From Peptococcaceae bacterium CEB3 (GTDB lineage: Bacteria > Bacillota > Desulfitobacteriia > Desulfitobacteriales > Desulfitobacteriaceae): a stretch of 64,000 nucleotides of DNA. Below, one piece after another: positions 1 to 9,491 of this stretch. Positions within the stretch are counted from its first letter, which is position 1. Each line of letters begins with the position of its first letter. The translations under genes and the position numbers were made by a program. The DNA is taken from the NCBI GenBank assembly GCA_001029295.1, contig LDXJ01000064.1:248001-312000 (forward strand), written 5' to 3'. The notes under the pieces were generated by a model. The model searched no databases. It was not told where the DNA came from and saw only the letters and a program-made list of their open reading frames with translations.

Positions 1-127
1 GGGTTTGGACGGCGCGAGAGTCTTGCGCGCGGAAGTTTGCGGCCGGGACCCGCTCACGGTGGGCTTGGAGGCAGCCGAAAGACTACTCGAACAGGGAGCT
101 GGGGAAATCCTAGCCTCCCTAAGGTAG
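1..127 (+). CDS. hemC: Hydroxymethylbilane synthase (porphobilinogen deaminase), C-terminal end only
   Basis: The second frame is open from the window edge to a TAG at 125-127 and encodes about 41 residues. They read as the HemC C-terminus: a [11 protein letters not shown] strand, then [12 protein letters not shown] and a closing Q-G-A-G-E-I-L helix. HemC polymerises four porphobilinogens into hydroxymethylbilane in the cytosol. The catalytic part with the dipyrromethane cysteine lies outside the window. The position directly upstream of cobA-hemD fits the conserved tetrapyrrole operon. The identification rests on a short segment plus context. Confidence 0.85.
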   Translation, partial: GLDGARVLRAEVCGRDPLTVGLEAAERLLEQGAGEILASLR

Positions 128-462
128 AGCTGCCGCAAGCGGACAGGTCACCGGGGGCGACTCCGTTAACATGGGGAGCCAAATAACCCGGTAACCAGGA
201 TGCCGTCTCGGATACCGGGTTCCAAGGTTTCCAAGTTCCCGGATTCCCTTTGCCGCCTTTTGCGTGTCCATTCTCCGGCTGATCCTCCTGATTTTATATG
301 CCGCCTACAGGTATCACCTTTCCTCGATTCTTGGGTTTATCTATCGGCTTCTAAATCCGTTTTGGTTCGAGTTTCTTCCTCACGGGCTTCCAGCTTCTGA
401 CTTCCGGTTTCCAGTTTCTGACTTCCCACTTCCGACTTCTGAATTAGATTGGGGTGTATAGA
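128..462. other. Spacer between hemC and cobA-hemD with degenerate pyrimidine-rich repeats
   Basis: About 335 bases without a convincing gene. The first part has a small hairpin (CTGCCGC/GCGGACAG near 128-146). From about 378 to 441 the top strand is a degenerate tandem array built from CTTCCAG, TTCTGACTTCC and close variants with a period near 20 bases. Two short overlapping reading frames in the stretch lack ribosome-binding sites and look like chance. No promoter or riboswitch was recognised, so hemC and cobA-hemD are probably still co-transcribed. Confidence 0.55.
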
Positions 463-1977
463 TTGGGCCAAGGTTATGTTTATCTAGTGGGTGCGGGTCC
501 CGGGGATCCGGGTTTAATTACGGTGAAAGGGGCGGACTGCCTGGCCCGGGCGGAGGTCCTGGTTTATGACCGTCTGGCTTCCAGACGTTTCCTGAGTTGG
601 GTTTCGCCGGAGTGCGAGCTGATTTATGTGGGGAAATCCCCTGAAAGGCATACGTTGACCCAAGGTGAGATTAACGCTCTCCTGGTTCGCAAAGGTGCGG
701 AAGGAAAAACCGTGGTCAGGCTCAAAGGCGGGGATCCTTTCGTCTTCGGGCGCGGCGGGGAAGAAGCCGAAGCCTTGATCGAGGCCGGGCTCCCTTTCGA
801 AATCGTGCCGGGTATTACGTCGGCCGTTGCGGTGCCCGCTTATGCCGGCATTCCGGTGACTCACAGGGACCTGACTTCGAGTCTGACGATCGTCACCGGC
901 CACGAAGATCCCAATAAGAACACATCATCGCTCAATTGGGAGCAGATTGCGCCCGGAACGGGGACCCTCGTGTTTCTCATGGGCATGGAGAACCTGGAAC
1001 TCATTGCCAAGAAGCTGAGAGAGTACGGCCGGCCGGCCGAGACCCCGGTCGCGGTCATCCAATGGGGGACCCGGCCTGAACAGAGAGTGGTTACCGGGCG
1101 TCTGGATGAGATTTCTGCCTTGGCCGAAGAGGGAGGTTTTACTTCCCCGGCCATTATTTTAGTGGGTGATGTCGTTTCCCTGAGAACCAGGCTGCAGTGG
1201 TTTGAGAAGAAACCCCTGTTCGGCCAGAGAATTGTGGTCACCCGGGCTCGCCGGCAAGCGAGTGCGTTGGCCCGGGCGATTGAGGAGTTTGGCGGAGAGG
1301 CTTGGGAGTTTCCGGCGATCGATTTTGCGCCTCCTACGGACCCCAGCCGTTTGGCTTTGGCCGTCGAGAAGATCAAGAGTTTCGAATGGCTGGTTTTTAC
1401 CAGTGTCAACGGAGTGGAGGCTTTTCTGGGCGAGTTGAAGCGGCAGGCCAAAGATATCCGCGACTTGGCGGGAATTGACCTGGTGGCAATCGGACCCGCG
1501 ACTCAGGCGGCTTTGGAAGACAGGGGCCTGCGCGTGTCCTTTGTGCCGCCGGAGTATCGGGCGGAGGCGATTATCAGCGGGTTGGCCGGTCGGGTCTTAA
1601 GAGGGCAGCGCGTTCTGTTGGCCCGGGCCGAGGAAGCCAGGGACATCCTGCCTGAGTCTTTGAAGGCCTTGGGGGCGGACGTCTGGGACGTCCCCGCTTA
1701 CCGCACAGTCTTGGGTCCGGCGGACCGGGATATGCTCAAGGGTCTCTTGGCTCAGAAATCGGTGCAGGCGGTGACGTTCACCAGTTCTTCGACAGTGCGA
1801 AACTTCATGCGGATGGTCGACGGGGACAAAAGCCTCTTGGCAGGGATCAAGTTATTTTCTATCGGTCCCATCACCAGTGCCACAGCCCGGGATCTCGGCC
1901 TGACGATTGACGGCGAAGCGGAGAAGTATACCATCAAGGGATTGGTTCAAGCCCTGGTGAAGGGGGTTAAGGAATGA
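463..1977 (+). CDS. cobA-hemD: Uroporphyrinogen-III C-methyltransferase / uroporphyrinogen-III synthase fusion
   Basis: Bifunctional cytosolic enzyme. The N-terminal half (about residues 1-240) is a SAM-dependent SUMT with the start motif VYLVGAGPGDPGL, the R-L-K-G-G-D-P-F-V-F-G-R-G loop and the P-G-I-T-S-A segment; it methylates uroporphyrinogen III to precorrin-2. The C-terminal half (about 255-500) is a HemD fold that cyclises hydroxymethylbilane, with VTRARRQAS near its start and the F-T-S-V-N-G-V and F-T-S-S-S-T-V strands. The TTG at 463 has GGGG eight bases upstream; a GTG at 454 is the alternative start and lacks a good site. The last codon overlaps the start of nirJ1 by 4 nt. Such fusions are common in clostridia and feed both the haem and cobalamin branches. 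Confidence 0.93.
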   Translation: MGQGYVYLVGAGPGDPGLITVKGADCLARAEVLVYDRLASRRFLSWVSPECELIYVGKSPERHTLTQGEINALLVRKGAEGKTVVRLKGGDPFVFGRGGEEAEALIEAGLPFEIVPGITSAVAVPAYAGIPVTHRDLTSSLTIVTGHEDPNKNTSSLNWEQIAPGTGTLVFLMGMENLELIAKKLREYGRPAETPVAVIQWGTRPEQRVVTGRLDEISALAEEGGFTSPAIILVGDVVSLRTRLQWFEKKPLFGQRIVVTRARRQASALARAIEEFGGEAWEFPAIDFAPPTDPSRLALAVEKIKSFEWLVFTSVNGVEAFLGELKRQAKDIRDLAGIDLVAIGPATQAALEDRGLRVSFVPPEYRAEAIISGLAGRVLRGQRVLLARAEEARDILPESLKALGADVWDVPAYRTVLGPADRDMLKGLLAQKSVQAVTFTSSSTVRNFMRMVDGDKSLLAGIKLFSIGPITSATARDLGLTIDGEAEKYTIKGLVQALVKGVKE

Positions 1978-3152
1978 TCAGCGTTACCAAGCTGCTTTTC
2001 GACACGGAATATTTCGGCGACACTCTGCGCTACAATAAGAGCTCCAGGGGAGCGATGCACGGGACCACCCTGGGGTCCGGGCCGGTCGTGGTCTGGAACT
2101 CCACCCGCACTTGCAACCTGAAATGCCGGCACTGCTATATGGACTCCAACGCCGAGAAGTACGCCGGAGAAATGAATACGGAAGAGGCCAAACGCTTTAT
2201 TGACGATCTGGCCGATTTTCGGGTGCCGGTTCTCCTTTTTTCCGGCGGAGAGCCGCTGATCCGGCCGGATTTCTTCGAGTTGGCTGAGTATACGATCAAA
2301 AAAGGAATTCGGGCGACTCTCTCGACTAACGGAACATTGATTACTCCGGAGGTGGCCCGGCGCCTGAAAGCGATCGGTGTGGGTTATGTGGGGATTTCGC
2401 TGGATGGCTTGCGGGATGTCAATGATCGCTTCCGCGGCAAAGAGGGCGCTTTTGAGGCGGCCATGCACGGCATTCAAAACTGTGTCGCGGCCGGACAAAG
2501 AGTGGGACTGAGGTTTACGATCAACCGGCACAACTACGAGGAATTGGATAAGATCTTTGATTTTATCGAAGAGGAAAAAATCGACCGGGTTTGTTTCTAC
2601 CACCTGGTTTATTCCGGGCGCGGTCAGAAAATGGTGACCGAGGACTTGAGGCCCGAGGAATCCCGGGAGGCTATGGATATCATCATTCGCAGGACGGAAG
2701 ACTATGAGAAGCGGGGACTGAAAAAGGAAATTCTCACGGTCGATAACCACTGTGACGGGGTGTATCTCTATTTGCGCGCGCTCAAGCAAGACCCGGCCCA
2801 GGCGGAAAGGATTTACAACTTGATAGCTCTCAACGGGGGAAACCGGTCCGGGATGGCTTTTGCGGAAGTGGATCCTTACGGGAATGTCCACCCGGATCAA
2901 TTTACTCAACATGTGTCCTTTGGCAATGTGCGGGAACGACCGTTTGGCGAGATCTGGACGGATCTGTCCCAGCCGCTTCTGGCGGGATTGAAAGAGCGCA
3001 AACCCCTCTTGCAAGGACGCTGTGCGCGCTGCCGTTTCCTGGATATTTGCAACGGCAATTTCCGTACTCGGGCGGAAGCGGTGACTGGGGATTTCTGGGG
3101 AGCGGATCCGGCTTGCTATTTGACGGATGAAGAAATAGGAGTGAAGAATTAG
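1974..3152 (+). CDS. nirJ1: Radical SAM haem-biosynthesis protein NirJ1 (AhbC-like)
   Basis: 392-residue radical SAM enzyme. The 4Fe-4S motif CNLKCRHC is at residues 47-54 (CX3CX2C), followed by the SAM-binding GGEP. The C-terminus has a second Cys cluster (C-A-R-C, D-I-C and a later A-C-Y) typical of SPASM/twitch auxiliary clusters. In the siroheme-dependent haem pathway, NirJ1/AhbC removes acetate side chains from 12,18-didecarboxysiroheme to give Fe-coproporphyrin III. The start overlaps the hemD stop (ATGA), indicating translational coupling. The heliobacterial-type order nirJ1-hemB-nirJ2-nirDL supports this role over true haem d1 synthesis, since no nirS, nirF or nirN is present. Confidence 0.9.
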   Translation: MISVTKLLFDTEYFGDTLRYNKSSRGAMHGTTLGSGPVVVWNSTRTCNLKCRHCYMDSNAEKYAGEMNTEEAKRFIDDLADFRVPVLLFSGGEPLIRPDFFELAEYTIKKGIRATLSTNGTLITPEVARRLKAIGVGYVGISLDGLRDVNDRFRGKEGAFEAAMHGIQNCVAAGQRVGLRFTINRHNYEELDKIFDFIEEEKIDRVCFYHLVYSGRGQKMVTEDLRPEESREAMDIIIRRTEDYEKRGLKKEILTVDNHCDGVYLYLRALKQDPAQAERIYNLIALNGGNRSGMAFAEVDPYGNVHPDQFTQHVSFGNVRERPFGEIWTDLSQPLLAGLKERKPLLQGRCARCRFLDICNGNFRTRAEAVTGDFWGADPACYLTDEEIGVKN

Positions 3153-3286
3153 GTGTAAAGAACTGGGAGTTAAGAAATGTGGATGAAGAACTAAGGTAAA
3201 AGAAACGCGGATGAAGAACCAAGGATAAGGATAATGATAATGATAATGAAATGTGGATGAAGGAATAGGGACGGGGGGAATCTAAA
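3153..3286. repeat. Purine-rich degenerate repeat spacer between nirJ1 and hemB
   Basis: The top strand is almost purely A/G/T. It repeats GTGGATGAAGAACTAAGG (about 3179-3196) and GCGGATGAAGAACCAAGG (about 3207-3224), followed by a GATAAT microsatellite (GATAATGATAATGATAATG, about 3230-3248) and a further ATGTGGATGAAGG copy. The hemB ribosome-binding site (GGGGGGA, 3273-3279) follows. No gene is present. Confidence 0.6.
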
Positions 3287-4261
3287 GTGAATCTGCTGAA
3301 ACGCCCGCGCAGGCTGCGGGCCGGCGAAGCGATCCGGAGGATGGTGCGGGAAAACCATGTGCGCGTTGACGATTTGATTTATCCGATGTTTGTCATGCCG
3401 GGCAGGGGCCAAAAAGCGGAAGTGGCTTCTATGCCCGGTGTCTGTCAGTACTCCCTGGACGAATTCGTTCGGGCCCTGGGTGAGGTGGTCGAGCTCAAGA
3501 TCCCGGCCATTCTCCTTTTTGGTATTCCGGAGAGCAAGGACGCCCTGGCCAGCGGAGCCTATCACGAACACGGGATCGTCCAGGAAGCCGTGCGCTTGGT
3601 CAAAGCGCACTATCCTTCCCTCTACGTGATTACCGACGTATGTCTTTGTGAGTACACTGACCACGGCCATTGCGGCATTGTTCGAGACGGTGTGATTCTC
3701 AATGATCCCACCCTCGATTACCTGGCCAGCACGGCGGTTTCCCACGCGGCGGCCGGGGCGGATATGGTGGCCCCGTCGGACATGATGGACGGACGGGTGG
3801 GGGCTATTCGTCAGGCCCTGGATGAGCACGGATTTGAGCAGGTGCCGATTATGTCTTATGCGGCCAAATTCGCTTCCGGTTTTTACGGGCCGTTTCGCGA
3901 AGCTGCCGGGTCTGCTCCCCAATTCGGGGACAGGCGCACTTATCAAATGGACCCTCCCAACGGGGAGGAAGCGATGCGGGAGACCGCCCTGGATGTTGAG
4001 GAAGGGGCGGACCTGATCATCGTCAAGCCGGCACTCGCTTACGGGGATATCATTTACCGGACCAAGGAGCGCTTCGGCCTGCCGGTGGCCGCGTACAATG
4101 TGAGCGGAGAATATGCCATGGTGAAGGCGGCCGCGGCCAACGGCTGGATCGAGGAGGAGCGCGTGGTCATGGAAGCCCTAGTGGGGATGAAACGGGCCGG
4201 GGCGGATCTAATAATCACTTATCATGCTTTGGACGCGGCTCGTTGGCTGAACCGGGGCTGA
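3287..4261 (+). CDS. hemB: Delta-aminolevulinic acid dehydratase (porphobilinogen synthase)
   Basis: 324 residues, the normal family length. It condenses two 5-aminolevulinate molecules to porphobilinogen. Schiff-base lysines sit in Y-A-A-K-F-A-S (K194) and I-V-K-P-A-L-A-Y (K247). The metal loop [14 protein letters not shown] carries three cysteines, the zinc-dependent type. The GTG start at 3287 has GGGGGGA at 3273-3279. It lies between nirJ1 and nirJ2, a siting characteristic of the Firmicute alternative haem operon. Confidence 0.97.
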   Translation: MNLLKRPRRLRAGEAIRRMVRENHVRVDDLIYPMFVMPGRGQKAEVASMPGVCQYSLDEFVRALGEVVELKIPAILLFGIPESKDALASGAYHEHGIVQEAVRLVKAHYPSLYVITDVCLCEYTDHGHCGIVRDGVILNDPTLDYLASTAVSHAAAGADMVAPSDMMDGRVGAIRQALDEHGFEQVPIMSYAAKFASGFYGPFREAAGSAPQFGDRRTYQMDPPNGEEAMRETALDVEEGADLIIVKPALAYGDIIYRTKERFGLPVAAYNVSGEYAMVKAAAANGWIEEERVVMEALVGMKRAGADLIITYHALDAARWLNRG

Positions 4262-4297
4262 GGCCGGGAGGGTTGCGGCCATGCCGGAAAGGGGGTA

Positions 4298-5314
4298 GTG
4301 TGGATGATCGTCTCTTGGAATACAACCAACGCCTGCAACATGTACTGTGAGCACTGCTACCGGGACGCGGGGTGTCCGGCCGAAGAAGAGCTGAGCACGG
4401 CCGAGGCCAAGAAGATGCTGGGGGAGATTGCCAGGGCCGGCTTTAAGATTATGATTTTCAGCGGGGGTGAACCCCTGCTGCGCCCGGATATCGTCGAGCT
4501 GGTGGCCCACGCCAGGTCGGTCGGACTCAGACCGGTATTTGGTACCAACGGTACTCTCTTGACCCCGAAATTGGCACGGGAGCTGAAAGAAGCTGGGACG
4601 ATGGGTATGGGTATTTCCCTCGATTCTCTGGACCGGGAAAAGCACGACCAATTCCGTCATTATGCCGGGGCTTGGGAGGAAGCCGTGCGGGGGATGCGTT
4701 ATTGCCGTGAGGCGGGGCTCCCTTTTCAGATTCATACCACGGTGATGGATTGGAATGCCGCTGAATTAGAAGCGATTACGGATTTTGCCGTGGCTCAAGG
4801 GGCGGTTGCTCATCATTTCTTCTTTCTGGTTCCGACAGGCCGGGCTGTGACTATCGAAGAGGAGTCCTTGCGGGCCGAACAGTATGAAGAGGTCTTAACC
4901 CGGATTATGCGCAAACAACAAACAGTGGACATAGAACTGAAACCGACCTGCGCCCCGCAGTTCATGCGCATTGCCAAACAGATGGGGATCAATCTGCGCT
5001 TTGGCCGCGGTTGTCTGGCGGGAACCTCTTATTGTATCATCGGGCCGAAAGGTATCGTCCAACCCTGCGCCTACCTTAACATCCCGTTGGGAGATGTGCG
5101 GCAGACGCCGTTTGACGAAATTTGGCGCAGCAACGAGGTCTTGCAAACTCTGCGCACCCTGGAATACAAGGGAGGGTGCGGAACCTGCGAATATAACAAG
5201 ATTTGCGGTGGCTGCCGGGCCAGAGCCGCCTATTATCACGAGGGCGACTATATGGCGGAAGAGCCCTGGTGCCTGTACCATGGGCGCAAGGGGGTTGAAG
5301 ATGGAGAAGGTTGA
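4298..5314 (+). CDS. nirJ2: Radical SAM haem-biosynthesis protein NirJ2 (AhbD-like haem synthase)
   Basis: 338 residues. CNMYCEHC at residues 13-20 is the CX3CX2C cluster motif, with GGEP following. The C-terminal SPASM-like region is Cys-rich (G-G-C-G-T-C, K-I-C-G-G-C and a late W-C). The AhbD/NirJ2 family oxidatively decarboxylates the propionates of Fe-coproporphyrin III to the vinyl groups of haem b. The GTG at 4298 or the ATG at 4304 can start it; the GGGGG at 4291-4295 sits 8 bases before the ATG. The 3' end overlaps nirDL by 14 nt. Confidence 0.88.
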   Translation: MWMIVSWNTTNACNMYCEHCYRDAGCPAEEELSTAEAKKMLGEIARAGFKIMIFSGGEPLLRPDIVELVAHARSVGLRPVFGTNGTLLTPKLARELKEAGTMGMGISLDSLDREKHDQFRHYAGAWEEAVRGMRYCREAGLPFQIHTTVMDWNAAELEAITDFAVAQGAVAHHFFFLVPTGRAVTIEEESLRAEQYEEVLTRIMRKQQTVDIELKPTCAPQFMRIAKQMGINLRFGRGCLAGTSYCIIGPKGIVQPCAYLNIPLGDVRQTPFDEIWRSNEVLQTLRTLEYKGGCGTCEYNKICGGCRARAAYYHEGDYMAEEPWCLYHGRKGVEDGEG

Positions 5315-6359
5315 ACGCAGCCTGCTCAACATCGTGCAAACTGAGTTTCCCCTGGAGAGCCGGCCCTATCGGAAGTTGGGAGAATTGCTCGAGATCGAAG
5401 AAGCGGAAGCCTTCAGACACATGAACCGTTTGTACGCTTTGGGAGTAATCCGCCGTCTCGGCGGTGTTTTTGACTCGCGCCGTCTGGGGTATTTCAGCAC
5501 CCTCTGCGCGGCCAAAATCCCACCGGACAAAGTCGCGCAAGTAGCGGGCCTTCTGGCGGACATCCCAGGGGTGACCCACAACTATCTGCGTGAACATGAG
5601 TACAACATGTGGTTTACTCTCATCGCCCCCTCAGAAGAGGAGGCGGAAAGGATCCTAACCAGGGTGCGCGAGGAAGCCGGAACACCGGACATTTACAGCC
5701 TGCCGGCCGTGCGTCTGTTTAAGATCCGGGTGGACTTGGACTTAAATGCCGACGAGGTTGCCGAGATGCCCGAAGAGCCGACCGGACCCGCGGATCATGG
5801 CGCAGGGTGGGAGGAGTCTCCACCGGAAAGGGAGTCCGAAAGGGAACGCTCCGAGCTTTCTGCCCCCGGCGCAGCCGAGGGCGCGGGCTTAACGGAAGCG
5901 GATCGGGCTTTGATCAAGGCGCTCCAGGCGGACCTGCCGCGTGCCCTCAGTCCTTTCGCTCTTGTAGCGGAGACGATGGGACGAAGCGAGAAGGAAGTGC
6001 TGACCAGGGCGGGAGAGTTTTTGCGGGAAGGGATTATGCGCCGTTTTGGGGTCATCCTCAGGCATCAAAAGGCCGGGTTTAGGGCTAATGCCATGGGCGT
6101 CTGGCGGGTGGGGGAGGACCGGGCGGCGCAGGTGGGAAGGCAAATGGCCAAATTTCGAGAAGTAAGCCATTGTTACCAGCGCCCGACTTTACCTGACTGG
6201 CCGTACAACATTTTCACCATGGTTCACGGGCGTACCGAGGAAGAATGCCGCCGGGTGATGGAGAAAATCTCCCAGGTAACCGGACTTAAAGGATACAGAA
6301 TGCTTTTTAGCACGGTGGAGCTGAAAAAGAGCAGTATGCAATATTTTAGTGAAGATTGA
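5301..6359 (+). CDS. nirDL: Siroheme decarboxylase, NirD-NirL (AhbA-AhbB) fusion
   Basis: 352 residues made of two homologous Lrp/AsnC-like modules, each an N-terminal winged helix plus an effector-type domain. Module 1 is about residues 1-150 and module 2 about 195-345. They are joined by a Glu/Ser/Pro/Ala-rich linker (about 155-195). Paralogous sites match: [11 protein letters not shown] in the first half and [16 protein letters not shown] in the second. The complex decarboxylates siroheme at C12 and C18. The ATG at 5301 follows AAGGGGG (5289-5295) and lies inside the nirJ2 end. A much longer frame is open upstream to 4971, but it overlaps nirJ2 and is not used. Confidence 0.88.
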   Translation: MEKVERSLLNIVQTEFPLESRPYRKLGELLEIEEAEAFRHMNRLYALGVIRRLGGVFDSRRLGYFSTLCAAKIPPDKVAQVAGLLADIPGVTHNYLREHEYNMWFTLIAPSEEEAERILTRVREEAGTPDIYSLPAVRLFKIRVDLDLNADEVAEMPEEPTGPADHGAGWEESPPERESERERSELSAPGAAEGAGLTEADRALIKALQADLPRALSPFALVAETMGRSEKEVLTRAGEFLREGIMRRFGVILRHQKAGFRANAMGVWRVGEDRAAQVGRQMAKFREVSHCYQRPTLPDWPYNIFTMVHGRTEEECRRVMEKISQVTGLKGYRMLFSTVELKKSSMQYFSED

Positions 6360-6408
6360 GGCGGGGAGGGCGGTCGCCGCTTTCCGGCCGGTGAAAGGGG
6401 TCGTCAGG

Positions 6409-7704
6409 GTGTCATTTCAAGATGTTAAGAGCAGGGCAGCGTTTGAGCGAGCGGGAAAGGTCATTCCGGGCGGGGTGAATTCCCCGGTCCGGGCTTTTCG
6501 GGCGGTGGGCCGGCACCCGGTGTTCATTGAACGGGGACTGGGACCGCGCCTGTGGGACATAGACGGCAATGAGTACATCGATTATGTGGGTTCCTGGGGG
6601 CCGCTGATCCTGGGCCACGCCCGTCCGGAAGTGATTGAAGCGGTTAAACAGGCGGCGGAGAGGGGAACGAGTTACGGGGCTCCCACGCTGCTTGAGACTG
6701 AGTTGGCGGAGGAAGTGCTCAAGGCTTATCCTTCGATGGACATGGTGCGCATGGTAAATTCGGGAACGGAAGCGACGATGTCCGCTCTGCGCCTGGCCCG
6801 CGCCGTGACCGGTCGGTCTAAGATTGTCAAGTTTGAAGGTTGTTATCACGGGCATGCTGATCAGCTGTTGATCAAGGCGGGAAGCGGAGCCTTGACGTTA
6901 GGCGTTCCCACTTCCCCTGGGGTACCGGAGGCGACGGCGTCTACAACTCTAGCCGCGGCCTATAACGATTTGGACGGGCTCGAGGAAATGTTTCGGGTCC
7001 AAGGGGAAGAAATCGCCGCGGTCATCGTGGAACCCGTGGCCGGAAATATGGGGGTCGTGCTGCCGGAACCCGGCTTCTTGGAGGGGCTGAGGGCTATTAC
7101 CCAGTCCTACGGCGCCTTGCTGATTTTCGATGAAGTAATGACAGGGTTCAGGGTCAGTTACGGCGGAGCCCAGGCTCACTTTGGCATCGACCCGGATTTA
7201 ACCTGCTTGGGCAAAGTGATCGGCGGCGGACTGCCTGTGGGCGCTTACGGGGGTAAACGGCGCTATCTGGAACAGATTGCCCCCAGCGGTCCGGTTTACC
7301 AGGCGGGCACCCTTTCCGGCAATCCCCTGGCTATGGCGGCGGGTCTCGCAGCTCTGCGGCTGTTGCAGGAAACGGGGACTTATGAACGGTTGAATGCCCA
7401 GACCCGCCGGCTGGCCGACGGCCTGGCCGGATTGGCCCGGGAGCTCGGTATCCCGCTTCAGGTCAACGGCGTTGGGGCCATGTTTTCCATCTTCTTCACG
7501 CCAGCCCCGGTGAAGGATTATGCCACCGCCATCCGGGCGGACACGGAGCTTTTCGCCCGCTATTTCCGAGGGATGCTGGAGCGCGGGGTCTATTTGGCTC
7601 CCAGTCAGTTTGAAGCGGTCTTCGTATCCACGGCTCATACGGAGCGGGAAATTGACTTTACTCTGGAGCAAGCCCGGGCCGCGCTCAAGGCTTTGCGGGG
7701 GTAA
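6409..7704 (+). CDS. hemL: Glutamate-1-semialdehyde 2,1-aminomutase
   Basis: 431 residues, the typical length. This PLP enzyme converts glutamate-1-semialdehyde to 5-aminolevulinate, so the organism uses the C5 pathway; hemA must lie elsewhere, probably upstream of the window. The PLP lysine is K269 in C-L-G-K-V-I-G-G-G, the PLP aspartate is in [10 protein letters not shown], and F-E-G-C-Y-H-G-H is present. The GTG start at 6409 has AAAGGGG at 6394-6400 and gives the family N-terminus [19 protein letters not shown] at 6349 would add 20 unrelated residues. It is the last gene of the operon. Confidence 0.97.
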   Translation: MSFQDVKSRAAFERAGKVIPGGVNSPVRAFRAVGRHPVFIERGLGPRLWDIDGNEYIDYVGSWGPLILGHARPEVIEAVKQAAERGTSYGAPTLLETELAEEVLKAYPSMDMVRMVNSGTEATMSALRLARAVTGRSKIVKFEGCYHGHADQLLIKAGSGALTLGVPTSPGVPEATASTTLAAAYNDLDGLEEMFRVQGEEIAAVIVEPVAGNMGVVLPEPGFLEGLRAITQSYGALLIFDEVMTGFRVSYGGAQAHFGIDPDLTCLGKVIGGGLPVGAYGGKRRYLEQIAPSGPVYQAGTLSGNPLAMAAGLAALRLLQETGTYERLNAQTRRLADGLAGLARELGIPLQVNGVGAMFSIFFTPAPVKDYATAIRADTELFARYFRGMLERGVYLAPSQFEAVFVSTAHTEREIDFTLEQARAALKALRG

Positions 7705-7800
7705 AAGGGCCTGGAGGCGGGATTCATGAAGACGGGAAAGGCACTTCCTCCTCTGTGCTGGAATATAGTGGGATATGATCCAGCGCGAGGGGGGTAGAAG

Positions 7801-8568
7801 GTGGATGCAGAAGAGCGCATTGCCTACCTGGAACGCCTAGGGGAGTTACGCGGTTCTAAGGTTCTGGTATATTTTTCTTATCGGCCTCTGGATGATACGA
7901 TCTTGGTTCCTCTCTATAAACAGCTCAAAGAAATCGGGCACACAAAGCGTATTGATCTTCTCCTGCACAGTTATGGGGGAGCTGTGGACACCCCTTTCAA
8001 GATTGTCATGTTAATCCGGGAATTCTGCGATGAATTTTCCGTGATCGTCCCTTTCGTGGCCAAATCGGCGGCATCCATGGTGGTACTGGGAGCTGACGAG
8101 GTCGTGATGGGTCCGGTTTCCGAACTCGGTCCGATTGATCCCCTGGTTAAGCACCCCGTTTACAAAGACCTCTGGGTGCCGGTTCAGGCTGTCCAGCATT
8201 GTTTGGATTATCTGCAGCGTTCCATTGTTGACAGTCCTGATCAGGATGTGGCCATTTCTATTTTATCACCTGTGCTGAACAAGTTGGATCCCTGGTTGAT
8301 CGGGGATTATGAAAAGGCTCTGAAAGCCTCCCGGCAGTATGCGGAAGCTCTGTTGTCCCGCTATATGCTGCGTGACAATCCGGAGCTGGTTCAAGTAGTG
8401 ACCAAAGTCTTGACCGAAGGGTATTTTTCCCACGGTTATCCCATCGGACGGCAGGAAGCAAAACAGCTGGGATTGAAGGTTTTTGAAGCGGACGGGGAAC
8501 TATGGGACGTCATTTGGGAACTTTACCTGGGGTACGAGGAGCTCTTTCTGGTTGGAGAGGAAGACTAA
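7801..8568 (+). CDS. ClpP-fold serine protease of the SDH/SppA-like family
   Basis: 255 residues without signal peptide or membrane segment. The central part (I-D-L-L-L-H-S-Y-G-G, then A-K-S-A-A-S-M-V-V-L-G-A-D-E-V-V-M-G and S-E-L-G-P-I-D-P) matches the serine dehydrogenase proteinase family with a ClpP/crotonase fold, usually cytosolic or membrane-peripheral. The nucleophile is probably the second serine of K-S-A-A-S, with the oxyanion glycines in S-Y-G-G. The GTG at 7801 follows GAGGGGGG (7787-7794). No partner gene is obvious; TatA follows 170 bases downstream. The substrate is unknown. Confidence 0.8.
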   Translation: MDAEERIAYLERLGELRGSKVLVYFSYRPLDDTILVPLYKQLKEIGHTKRIDLLLHSYGGAVDTPFKIVMLIREFCDEFSVIVPFVAKSAASMVVLGADEVVMGPVSELGPIDPLVKHPVYKDLWVPVQAVQHCLDYLQRSIVDSPDQDVAISILSPVLNKLDPWLIGDYEKALKASRQYAEALLSRYMLRDNPELVQVVTKVLTEGYFSHGYPIGRQEAKQLGLKVFEADGELWDVIWELYLGYEELFLVGEED

Positions 8569-8740
8569 GACGCGGGATGGAACTGCCTTATCTCACTGGG
8601 CGAACGTGGAAAATCCCACTTCCCGGTAGCAGAATGTCAGGAAAAACTTAGGACTGGCGTTAAAAACGATGTTATGGTATAGTTAAATCGCTGTAATTTA
8701 TTAGATAATTAAGCCAAAAAAGCGAGGAGGTGGGACGCCT

Positions 8741-8923
8741 ATGTTCAGTACATTCGGTTTTTTGTCGCCTATGGAAATCGTCATCGTGTTAGTTATTGCG
8801 CTGATAATTTTCGGACCGGGAAAGCTGCCCGAACTGGGTAAATCCTTGGGCCAAGGAATCAACGAGTTTAAGTCCGCCACGAGTGGCAAGGGAGAAGACA
8901 AAGGCGGCAATGATAAGGCTTAA
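8741..8923 (+). CDS. tatA: Sec-independent translocase subunit TatA/TatE
   Basis: 60 residues. A short N-terminal membrane helix (M-E-I-V-I-V-L-V-I-A-L-I-I) is followed by the diagnostic F-G-P-G-K-L-P-E-L-G-K-S-L-G hinge, an amphipathic helix and a Gly/Lys/Asp-rich tail. TatA oligomers form the pore that exports folded proteins. AGGAGGTGGG (8723-8732) is the ribosome-binding site. No tatC is adjacent, so the gene stands alone between its own terminator and an unrelated protease. Confidence 0.93.
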   Translation: MFSTFGFLSPMEIVIVLVIALIIFGPGKLPELGKSLGQGINEFKSATSGKGEDKGGNDKA

Positions 8924-8930
8924 GCGCAAG

Positions 8931-8966
8931 GCCGGTTTTCCCTCTTTGAGGAGAAACCGGCTTTCG
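8931..8966 (+). terminator. Rho-independent terminator after tatA
   Basis: GCCGGTTTTCCCTC pairs with GAGGAGAAACCGGC (14 bp, one mismatch and one wobble) around a three-base loop, then CTTTCG. It begins seven bases after the tatA stop. Confidence 0.85.
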
Positions 8967-9168
8967 ACTACTTATGCATCCTTGTTTTGTTTTTTGATCA
9001 TCTTTCATGTCTGCTAAGGAAATAAGTGCAGAGAACCGCTGGATGGTTCTGCCGGGGAGTAAAAGGCACCTTTCCAGCGACGGCGTGAAAGTGCTTTCTG
9101 AGAAAAAGAAGATGCGTAAACTTTACCTTTAGGTGCCGCCCTACATAGGCTATACAGGGGTGTCTGTG

Positions 9169-9390
9169 ATGGCGGAATCAAAATGCAGCGTTTGTGGCGG
9201 CTCGCATTTCGAAGTGGTGCACGCCAATGCCTTGGAAGGGACGACCCGGGCGGTCCTGTTTGTGCAGTGTGCCGATTGCGGAGCCGTCGTGGGAGCTTTG
9301 GACTTGGTTAATCTCGGTGTCCAAATCAACCACATGAAGGAAGACCTGCAACGAACCATGGAAAAGCTGAGAGCCCAGTTTAAGACGTAA
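9169..9390 (+). CDS. Small zinc-ribbon protein of unknown function
   Basis: 73 residues. Two CXXC pairs (C-S-V-C-G and C-A-D-C-G, about 25 residues apart) form a zinc ribbon. A predicted helical C-terminal half rich in Lys and Glu follows. The ATG at 9169 has AGGGGTG at 9156-9162; an in-frame GTG at 9133 has no site. No function can be assigned. It may bind metal, nucleic acid or protein. Confidence 0.75.
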   Translation: MAESKCSVCGGSHFEVVHANALEGTTRAVLFVQCADCGAVVGALDLVNLGVQINHMKEDLQRTMEKLRAQFKT

Positions 9391-9491
9391 AAGGCGCGTA
9401 GAGGTTCTCGGGCGCCGGACTCCCGTTTTCAGGGGCTGCCCGGAGACGGGAGCGGTTTCCCCGGACGGTCCCGGAATGGATCGCGTTCCTG

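Noticed and set aside
4971-5300. Upstream extension of nirDL by 110 codons
   Set aside because: It lies entirely within nirJ2 in another frame; ATG 5301 has a good ribosome-binding site and the family N-terminus.
9007-9132. 41-codon frame between tatA and the zinc-ribbon gene
   Set aside because: No ribosome-binding site before the ATG; ends directly before an unrelated gene and shows no recognisable features.
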